Both the position numbers and the translations under genes were made by a program. Source: Glandiceps talaboti (lineage: Eukaryota; Hemichordata; Enteropneusta; Spengelidae). From it: a stretch of 26,000 nucleotides of DNA. This document shows positions 18,210 to 26,000 of the stretch, in pieces. Under the pieces are notes generated by a model that was given only the letters and a program-made list of their open reading frames with translations, was not told the DNA's origin and searched no databases. Location of the stretch: the NCBI RefSeq assembly GCF_964340395.1, contig NC_135550.1:4159601-4185600 (forward strand), read 5' to 3'. How positions within the stretch are numbered: position 1 is the first letter of the stretch; every line of letters starts with the position of its first letter.

Positions 18210-20103
18210 TAACTCAGGATCTTTTATTATTTATTGCTTTTGATGTATCATTGTATGATTCGTTGAATCATGCAGAGATCGCTGAATAAACTCGTTTTGG
18301 TCCTTGTGTAGTCAACACGTTTTGACCTTATCAAGATGTAGGCTCTATGACAGATGTTTTCATTTGAAATGTCGCTTGAGGTAGCACTGATTACTTAAAC
18401 CCAAGGCAAAGACGATTACCACCGCTGATTAAAACTAAACGACGGATGTATAAGTCAATTTAGAATGCAGACGTACACACTCGCATTTAGACAATTATTC
18501 TAAACACGAACATATTACAATTTTTAGTGTACTTCATGTTTTTTTCCCTTAAGGCCATCGAAACAGGTAATTTAATGCTGTGATATTCGTTATTGTTAAT
18601 GCATCTTTAGTTTCACCCTTATAATGGTCTTGGGAATTGCGAAGAATTGTAACTGTCACGACAAACCAATGGAAATAGTTAATTAGGGATTACTCTTAAT
18701 CCATCTTAATCGTTCTAAAAATAGATTTACACCTCGTGAAGTTTCATTCGATATACGAATTTACTAGAGTATAGGCTACATTATTGTGCGATTGGATCTT
18801 GACAATATATTTCCTTTTCACGAGCAAGAATTTTCAGCATCACTATTTATTTGTGTATTTGTGTGTTTGCTTCGATTTCTTTGTAAACTGTCTTCAAGTG
18901 TGACTGACATATAATCGCATTAAAACATTATAACCTAAGACGGCCAATGTTAAACCTGCACTGGCTGCAAAAATGGTTCAATTACTTATTTAAAAAAAGA
19001 CATTGTAGCTATTAATTAGTTTACTCGGAGGTAGTTTAGTGATATGACAGATTTAAATCACGAGTTCCATGTTGGTTTGACTTGCCTCGATACCTATATA
19101 TGGTAGTGCTCATCATACATCGTATATTTAAAGGGACGCAAACATAGTTTATATGTTTTTGAGATGTAAATTTCTGCATATTAAAAGTTACTTACAGTGA
19201 TGTATACTTAGCCATCACTTGAAATTAACTGAACTCAAAGCTGGTATTAGGATATAACTTATAGACGATCCGATGACGTAATTTGTTTTACGTATCAATA
19301 AATGTACTGGAACCTCCTACTATGAGTTTTAACAATGCCAGAACAAACTGCAATTTCATAGAAGGCTAGCATAATACTAAATATTGACCATTAAGTAACA
19401 GACACAATGTCTTTTTAAAAAAAATAAATGATTGGCCAATTTCTAGTGAATATAACTATAGTTATTTGATGAAAGAAAATCGTCTCAGTTGCAGCTAGTG
19501 CAGGTTTAAAGAAGGAATGTAACCTTTTTGGTTATTTTCATTGTTGGACACTTTCCTGCATTTATGGCTATTATCATTTTAACCTCACACCTAGCACCAT
19601 TGTTTGGTGGTCTGATCATTGACATCAACCACCGGTCGCGGGAAGTCGTTTTGTTACTACAGATAATTTAACTTTCGGGAAATCAACAATAAACGCGAAT
19701 CGATATATTAAGTATTAAATGGAAATGAGACGCTTGGCGTCAACAACTTCTGACACTAAGGAATGAAAACTTTTTGATGGTGATATACTTCTAGGTGATA
19801 ATATCGCTGGGGGGGGGGAGTAGGTAAAACAATTCTATTGCTTGAGTCGTAAGGTGTCGTCTACTTTTCATGTGCATGATTGTCTGCATGTCTATAATGG
19901 GTTTGTTTCATTGAAGTTTTGTCATGTTTATGTAATATATATAGGGGACTTACGATAATAGTACTTTGCTATATTTCATTCTATAAAATAAGTTGTCTTT
20001 AATACAGTATGATTGACAGAAATTAGACTTTTTAAAAGGGTTCCAACCTGAGGAAGGAGACTGAAGACTTGACCATTGATACCATACATCTTTTATTGTA
20101 CAG
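18210..20103. other. Long unique stretch without supported genes
   Basis: AT-rich throughout. A G10 run lies at 19809-19818 and a perfect 14-bp palindrome ATAACTATAGTTAT at 19452-19465. Potential splice sites occur (for example ATACTTCTAG at 19795), but no exon with compatible phase was found before 20104. No RNA gene recognised. Confidence 0.4.
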
Positions 20104-20207
20104 AAGGTCATCAAAACTATTTACTTCGCACTCTTGTTGAAGATGCCGACAAACGCAGTCCATACATTCGGGGAATGACACGCACTTTGTGTTATTTTAC
20201 GTTTTAG
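20104..20207 (+). CDS. Possible terminal exon, unrecognised protein
   Basis: A pyrimidine-rich acceptor (CATCTTTTATTGTACAG) ends at 20103. With two bases completing a codon, the exon reads GHQNYLLRTLVEDADKRSPY then IRGMTRTLCYFTF and stops at TAG 20205-20207. The middle (RTLVEDADKRSPYIRGM) has convincing protein character. A second frame is open for 24 codons (KVIKTIYFALLLK onward), so the frame choice is not certain. AATAAA at 20463-20468 could serve as polyadenylation signal. No upstream exon with the required phase was identified, and no family recognised. Confidence 0.27.
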
Positions 20208-20462
20208 AAATAATCACAGCGAAAATGTTGTACTCATGCACGAATAGTGGGGATGAGTCTGAAAGCGCTAGTGTGTTGTACATGGAAGTATAATTTAATT
20301 ACACTTAAACAAAATGGATTTTTACAGAAAATGAGGCTAGGAATGTACCTAAATGTTTTATGGGAAATAGTTCATTTTTTTGACGGGAAGTTAATTTTGT
20401 TTCGGTGGGAAGCTATTTGTGAAAAAGGCTATCGCACAAGCGTATAGTCAGGCACTGTATTT

Positions 20463-20468
20463 AATAAA
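20463..20468 (+). terminator. Candidate polyadenylation signal
   Basis: AATAAA about 255 bp downstream of the stop codon of the putative exon at 20104-20207. Weak support, as such hexamers are frequent here. Confidence 0.2.
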
Positions 20469-20469
20469 A

Positions 20470-21708
20470 AGTATTGATTTGACGCAGTCAGTGCAGAAAT
20501 TAACGTCAAGCGTTCGGATGTGAAAGACAACCGTATATCTATGACGTCATCCAATACCAGAAACGTCGTGATAGAAGGGGATTTGATGTTCTGTGTGTTA
20601 TTTGAGGTACATGAACAGATGGAAATTTCCTTTCATTCATGAAGCAAAAAGATCGCTTGGGGAACTACGGAAACGGACAAAAATAGATATCTCAATGAAT
20701 GAAGACATTAAAGATCAAAACACGTTACACTTTCTGTATGTAAAAGTTCCACCACAAAAGTTATGATATTACATTATTAAATTTTACGATACATTCAAAA
20801 CATATTTTAAACCTTTATTGTTCATCTGAAGTATCAATGAATACCACTCTGGTTGACACACAAAGAATCCTATAACTTTAGAAAATAAATGGCGAAAGTT
20901 GGTAAAAAGCACACATGTGGTTGAGTGGTGTTAACGATCCACGTCACTCTCTGTAACACAGGGCTTATTGTAAGTGATGCGTGACGAGACGTTGATATTC
21001 TGTAAGCTCTGAAATGATCGCCGGTTCTAAAAATATATAGTCGTTTTAACAGGACATTTTGGGGTAACCTGACTCTTATTTTGAAATAACTGATGGATTA
21101 CACAAAAATGTTTTGTTACAACCACTAAATGAGTGAAGACCTGTAGTAGGTTTATAAGGAAGTTATACTTCGAATTCTGATCAGTGAATTTTAAGGTTTT
21201 CTCCCCCTGGACGCCATATGGATTAGAATAGGGTATGTAGTTTGGATTTTTAAAACACAACTTTACTATATTTTTCTATTTGAACATTTAACCAAAATGT
21301 GTCAAATGTTTGTTATTGTACGTACTATAACAACCTTTTTACACTTATTGCATCTTTGAGTTACAAACAAGGACTTTGTATATGTTACTTTACATTGTTT
21401 TTTATAAATGAAAATTCCAAAATAAATGCCCAATTCTATCCATATGGTCACTTTAATATGTGTGGCCCTGTTACCTAACAGAGTACGCCTACTCACTATC
21501 ATATTGAACAAATTCAATTTTAAAATCTCATCCCGCACTTCTCAGCCAAATAAGTTTTCCCCCAAAATGTCCGTGTTAAATCCAATATCGGTGCAAGGAC
21601 TCGTACTGCATAACAATTTTACAGTCCCAATTCGAGCAGTTATTCTGCTTTTACCTACTTCATGACAACGTCATTTTGTGAATTGAAAGAAATTGAAAGA
21701 CACAAACA
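20470..21708. other. Unique AT-rich DNA, no supported gene
   Basis: A CRE palindrome TGACGTCA sits at 20542-20549. An ATG frame at 21426-21665 (79 codons, hydrophobic N-terminal part) overlaps an antisense open frame of similar length without ATG; neither shows recognisable motifs. No repeats. Confidence 0.35.
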
Positions 21709-21802
21709 TGCGCGTGCGCGCGCGCGCGTGTGTTTGCGTGCGTGTGTATGTGTTTGTTTGTGTTTGTTTGTTTGTTTGTGTGTTTGTTTGTGTGTTTGTT
21801 TA

Positions 21803-21864
<62 letters not shown>
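21709..21864. repeat. (CG)n-(GTTT/GT)n compound microsatellite
   Basis: Begins with alternating CG (21709-21728), passes through TTTG-containing variants, and ends with pure (GT)n from about 21810. Alternating purine-pyrimidine throughout most of its length favours left-handed Z-DNA. Confidence 0.97.
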
Positions 21865-21866
<2 letters not shown>

Positions 21867-23121
21867 ACAAACGATACCATTTTTCTGTCTATATATACAT
21901 GTATTACCCAATGATGTCTACAGTGTTTGACTTCCAGTCCTGACAGTGTACAGATAATACTTGTCGGGGAGTGTTCCGTAAATATTTATTTCATAGGAAG
22001 TGGTCTGTATGCTGTAATCGTTATAAATGTTATATAGGTCTCAGTCAGCACATCCAAATTCGCTTCCTGATAAGCTAAGCAATGGCATACATTTACTCAA
22101 TTGCAAATTGCTGTCTTTGTTCAAATGAATAACGAGATTTAATCTTAGCAATGTCCAGTGTCCAGTGAAGGCTTTCATCTACTCTCATTGCTATGATTGT
22201 GTGTTTTATTTGAAATAGTGAACAGTCACAGTCGTCTTTAACAATGAATGGGCTTGACAGGAATATCATCTGCATGTTCATTATCAAAGCAAACACATGT
22301 TAGGAAGTGATATTGTATATGCAGGTGGAAGGGTATATCAATGTAAAGTATATTGGTGGCAAATTATCTTTGGTATTACAGTACATCCGGGTTTATTTAG
22401 ATGGATCACTTTGTGACGTGTTTGTTATCTTAGTATGCTGTTCATTGTCTCAATGTGTAAAGGTCATTGTCCGACACAAACTCAAGAAAACGTAAATACA
22501 TCTCGACATTAGAAAATCAGTGTGGTCTTTTAGATTGGGCACATTAAAGGCTTGCTTTATAGAGCGGCTAAACATAACACGGAAACATAATGGATGTGGA
22601 CACACAAACTTCAAAATGATTACTTATATCCATCTGACCAAAATAACATACTTCTGGATGCAATATAGTTGTAATACGCCATTAACAACATGTTTTTGTT
22701 TCTCGGAACATGAAGCAATGCACGTGCCTCAAATTTCCTTTGGATTGTCTACAGTGCAATGAATTTAATTTCCTATTCAATTCTCCAACTAAAGGCCGAG
22801 AAAACTCGTCCTATGAATATCCGTGTGGGAAATATTTTAATGAGTTCATTTGTTGAGCTTCACACTCGTAGCCTGTATCCAAGGAGGAAGTGCGTAAGTA
22901 GTGAAAGCTATATATGCATTTGGAAAGTGATGTACTATGCACTTTTTGAACCTTGGCATATAATAGCAGTACCTTTAAAACTTTCTTCCCCCTCAGAGCT
23001 GTGTAACAAAAAATAGCGCTATTGGCGTTGTAGCACAACAGTACAGTGTTTTCAAAGTTCATCTACATGCTTTATAATAAACGGCATCATGCGATATACA
23101 CTATCATTTTGCTGTTGCTAT
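21865..23121. other. Unique DNA with several unsupported ORFs
   Basis: Three plus-strand frames follow each other (22319-22495 from ATG, 22520-22762 without ATG, 22759-23016 from ATG), and one minus-strand frame runs from ATG at 22281 to 22093 (62 codons, including CDCSLFQIKHTIIAMRVDES). The minus one reads best as protein and has a branch-like CTAAC upstream, so it could be a terminal exon. None has a motif I recognise. Confidence 0.3.
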
Positions 23122-23370
23122 GGGCGTGGTCTTGTCGATATGTATATTTACATCCATTTTTTAATGTTCAGCCACTTGTCTATTAAGCTCTGTTGATATC
23201 TTTGCAATATTCACCATCAATTGGCGTGGTCTTGTTAGGGACTTCACATTTTTTGAATGTTTAATCATTTGCCAACCAGATGATGCTATCTTAGCAAAAT
23301 ACACTGGCGTTTGGTTATTGTGAAGGGTGTGGTCATGGTTACTAGAGCCAATTGCGTCAAAATGTGTTGA
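23122..23370 (+). repeat. Degenerate ~100-bp tandem repeat
   Basis: The block GGGCGTGGTCTTGT recurs at 23122, 23222 and 23325 (GGGTGTGGTCATGG). Each time it is followed by a diverged version of ACATTTTTTGAATGTT, a CCA..TGTC/CCAACC segment and TTTGCAATATTCAC/TTAGCAAAATACAC. The copies are old and substituted. Confidence 0.75.
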
Positions 23371-23417
23371 ACAACACCTGTAAAATAACACTTATAGAAA
23401 CATTAGTATTTTTATAG

Positions 23418-23790
23418 TTTTTGACCAAAATTCACATTTTCACACCTAATTTGCATGTCCCTGATGAGATCATCACATGCTTAAATTCCCAAAATGCGTC
23501 TAAAAATGTCAACCCAATCTGCCCAGTAGTTTTGGAATTACTGATCTTTGAACAAAAGTCATATTTTAAACCTAAGTTGCATATGACTGATGGAATCAAC
23601 ATGTAATGAACAATTCTTAATCTACACACCCCTAAGAACGTTTCCACCATATTTCAAGCCAATCTGTCAAGTAGTTTTCAAGTTTATGTTTTTGACTAAA
23701 AATCACGTTTTTTGAACCAAAATGCACATCTCTGATGCGATCATTTCCATTTGAATAAGTTTTCCATCTTCACACATTAAGGGGCAAGAT
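23418..23790 (+). repeat. Degenerate 128-143-bp tandem repeat, about 2.7 copies
   Basis: Units begin at 23418 (TTTTTGACCAAAATTCAC), 23546 (CTTTGAACAAAAGTCAT) and 23689 (TTTTTGACTAAAAATCAC). They share TTGCATGTCCCTGATGAGAT-like, CACCCCTAAG-like and CCAATCTGTCAAGTAGTTTT segments. They directly follow the ~100-bp repeats, so the two probably form one composite element. Confidence 0.8.
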
Positions 23791-23945
23791 CATTTTAGTT
23801 CTCATCCTACAAAATCGATTTTACTTTTAATGGATGTTTGCATCCCTAAATACAAATATTTCTTTAAAAAAATGTCAAATTGAGAAATGGACCAATTTTT
23901 GCTATAGTAAATACATGGCAACTGTCAACAAAAGAACTATTTTTA

Positions 23946-24410
23946 CTCACTACATACTGCCTTTATATTCATAGCACTACACACTGCTATATACTGCCTT
24001 TATATTCATAGCACTACACACTTAGTCTATTACATACTGGTTTTATATTCATAGCACTACACACTATTACATACTGGCTGTATATTCATAGCACTACATA
24101 CTACTACATACTGCCTTTATATTCATAGCGCTACATACTACTACATACTGGCTTTGTATTCATAGCACTACATACTACTACACACTGGCTTTATATTCAT
24201 AGCACTACACACTACTACATACTGGCTTCGTGTTCATAGTACTACATACTACTACATACTGCCTTTATATTCATAGCACTACACACTACTACATACTGGC
24301 TTTGTACTCATAGCACTACATACTACTACATACTGACTGTGTACTCATAGCACTACATACTACTACATACCGGCTTTATATTCATAGCACTACATACTAC
24401 TACATACTGG
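23946..24410 (+). repeat. 37-bp satellite array, left part (12 copies)
   Basis: Unit TACTGGCTTTATATTCATAG plus CACTACATACTACTACA. Period is 37 bp with one 43-bp spacing between copies 2 and 3. Variants are TTAT/TTGT, ATAC/ACAC and CTGG/CTGC. There are no unique spacers, so it is not a CRISPR. Confidence 0.97.
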
Positions 24411-25094
24411 TGAAACGCTGTTGATCGGCTTACTGTGCAGTTTATCGTTATTTAATGTTCAAACGGGGAAGTACTCATTCGCACTGCTGTTCCAATCGTC
24501 AGTCTGTTCCATTTAAGACTATAACGTTGAATTAGCCGACCAACTAGTTTCTTCTCAAACCATCTCTTCTACGAGGTACCGTACCGACTTGGATTGTGTT
24601 GAGTAGAACTCACAACGAAACATACGTATCTGGTTCAACGAACGCCAAGCTAACCACTTGGTTGATTTTATTACATGACCAATCTCCGTCTCCGCCTCTC
24701 CCTTCTTGAGATGGGCTAAAAACCCAACTTAAATACATTTCCAAGTTTACACAAAATCTCTATTCTTAGAGTATGACGTATTCTTAAGTCTATGATAAAA
24801 GACATCATCCGAGATCTAATATCCAATCACCTTCCCTAGATTAGTAATACAAGTTCATATCTCAAAGACCATAAAATAGTCATGTCATAATAAAACTTGT
24901 TGACAGTTCAATCGTACCTGGTACAAACAATTCAGAAACACCCCATGTAGAGATGTCAAAGACCTATGTTGTTACGCAACGGAATGTCACTGTATGTACA
25001 AAGTTTAAATGCTTTTGACTTCAATTTAGAGTTCATAATGAAAATTTACCAAAATGTCCTGAATGGATATATTTTAGATCTGTGACTCGTAACA
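24411..25094. mobile_element. 684-bp insertion in the satellite, solo-LTR-like
   Basis: Non-repetitive DNA interrupts the 37-bp array. It starts TGAAACG and ends CGTAACA, so it has TG...CA termini and a short imperfect terminal inverted repeat. CTGG lies immediately on both sides (24407-24410 and 25095-25098). Removing the element and one CTGG restores the 37-bp unit in exact phase. An AATAAA at 24889-24894 could be the LTR polyadenylation signal. No coding capacity is seen. These traits fit a solo long terminal repeat of a Gypsy- or BEL-type retrotransposon left by LTR-LTR recombination. A non-autonomous transposon with the same ends is the alternative. Strand cannot be fixed firmly; the AATAAA favours plus. 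Confidence 0.6.
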
Positions 25095-25390
25095 CTGGCT
25101 TTGTATTCATAGCACTGCATACTACTACACACTGGCGTTGTATTCATAGCACTACATACTACTACATACTGGATTTGTATTCATAGCACTACTACATACT
25201 ACTACATACTGGCTTTATATTCATAGCACTACATACTACTACACTCTGGCTTTGTACTCATAGCACTACATACTACTACATACCGGCTTTGTATTCACAG
25301 CACTACATACTACTACATACACTGACTGTATATTTATGGCACTACATACACTGGCTTTATATTTATGTCACTACATACTACTACATACTG
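25095..25390 (+). repeat. 37-bp satellite array, right part (8 copies)
   Basis: The same unit as at 23946-24410, continuing in phase after the 684-bp insertion. The last two copies are shortened and more diverged (TATATTTATGGCAC, TATATTTATGTCAC), as is common at array edges. Confidence 0.97.
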
Positions 25391-25519
25391 ATTTAAAGTT
25401 AATTGTGTGGCTTGAAGCAATTTCAATTTTGGCCAATTTAGTTTGAAGGAGAGGGTGAGTCTGAGGCAGAAGTATCAGAATTTAGGTGTTTATTTTTTTT
25501 ATCCTACATTGAACTACTG

Positions 25520-25578
25520 ATCTCACCCTTAAGTGATCTTTCAACCAAATACCAATCGGTCTGGCGGTTTTTGACTTT
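25520..25578 (+). repeat. Diverged copy of the 23.4-kb repeat motif
   Basis: TCACCCTTAAG, TTTCAACCAAATACCAATC, GGTCTGGCGG and TTTTTGAC occur in the same order as CACCCCTAAG, TTTCCACCATATTTC, CCAATCTGTCAAGTAG and TTTTTGAC in the second and third units at 23.6-23.7 kb. It appears to be a separate copy, about 1.8 kb away. Confidence 0.55.
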
Positions 25579-25582
25579 AAGT

Positions 25583-25590
25583 CGCGCGCG

Positions 25591-25668
<78 letters not shown>
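25583..25668. repeat. (CG)n-(CA)n microsatellite
   Basis: Starts CGCGCGCGCACG and continues as pure CA to 25668, the complementary arrangement to the CG-GT tract at 21709-21864. Confidence 0.98.
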
Positions 25669-25671
<3 letters not shown>

Positions 25672-26000
25672 TTTTGCGATCTATATAGCCGTATTGAACT
25701 ACCTCCGTAATCAGTTGTGCTAATGATAACAGTGCAATGCCCCATAATAATCTTTAAGTTTGGTATATCCGTTGCATTCCGATCCGCTACTATTATCATA
25801 AAATCACGTTGTTCCGGTCAAAATCTGTTTAGGAAGTAGTTGAAAATATCGGGTATCGCGTGTTGTTTGTCGATGACCGTTAAAAGTTAACATGCTTCTT
25901 AGAAAATGAAATTATTTGTCTTTCTTTGAAGTCCGTACCACCTTTGGACAAGATTTGAAAGAAATTGATCTCACTGAATGCACATTAATTTAAGTTATAA
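25669..26000. other. Unique DNA to the window end
   Basis: No coding exon, RNA or repeat recognised. Confidence 0.4.

Noticed and set aside
17701-18243. A 180-codon plus-strand ORF and overlapping minus-strand ORFs
   Set aside because: They consist of AAC, AGAC and ATAC repeats; the short unique N-terminal part begins at TTG.
22307-23016. Three consecutive plus-strand ORFs resembling an operon
   Set aside because: The ATGA overlap has no meaning in an animal genome. One frame lacks an ATG, and none shows motifs or splice structure.
23432-23650. Minus-strand ATG-initiated 72-codon ORF
   Set aside because: It lies entirely inside the degenerate tandem repeats, and the repeat period is not a multiple of three, so frame conservation is not supported.
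23946-25390. CRISPR-like regular spacing
   Set aside because: The units are contiguous with no unique spacers, the context is a eukaryotic genome, and no associated genes are present.

Overview
The window reads as genomic DNA of an animal: AT-rich, dominated by simple-sequence tracts, satellite-like tandem repeats and decayed mobile elements, with no operon-like gene packing and no complete conventional gene. The only protein family I recognise with certainty is a LINE (non-LTR retrotransposon) reverse transcriptase with YADD at its catalytic centre. Its Jockey/CR1-like sequence and (AATA)n tail, and the style of the dispersed repeats, suggest an invertebrate, perhaps a marine lophotrochozoan such as a mollusc; the taxon is inference.

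Left part (1-9.7 kb): a 400-bp (ATGT)n tract; a minus-strand gene candidate spanning about 4.08 to 2.68 kb, built from a TATA box, a CpG-rich 5' UTR exon with a strong donor, an exon encoding a signal peptide, and two tentative phase-compatible small exons; a plus-strand 65-codon ORF at 5538-5735 that looks like a small secreted cysteine-rich peptide; mutually exclusive hairpins at 6.05-6.10 kb; a perfect four-copy 23-bp tandem repeat; and the first copy of a dispersed repeat whose second copy lies at 15.57 kb.

Middle (9.7-18.2 kb): the 5'-truncated, frameshifted LINE (9.71-11.13 kb); long (AC), (TA), (CCA), (GAT), (CAGA) and mixed tracts; two plus-strand exons (12696-12748 and 14100-14186) that join in frame; a minus-strand 104-codon ORF with a duplicated heptad; and a 46-bp satellite that passes directly into a 45-bp repeat.

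Right part (18.2-26 kb): mostly unique AT-rich DNA with one candidate plus-strand terminal exon (20104-20207); Z-DNA-prone CG/GT tracts; a composite of roughly 100-bp and 128-143-bp degenerate tandem repeats (23.1-23.8 kb); and a 37-bp satellite array cut in two by a 684-bp TG...CA element flanked by a 4-bp CTGG duplication, which looks like a solo LTR.

Exon calls rest on splice-site appearance, open frames and peptide character by eye; none has homology support. No tRNA, rRNA or CRISPR locus was recognised.
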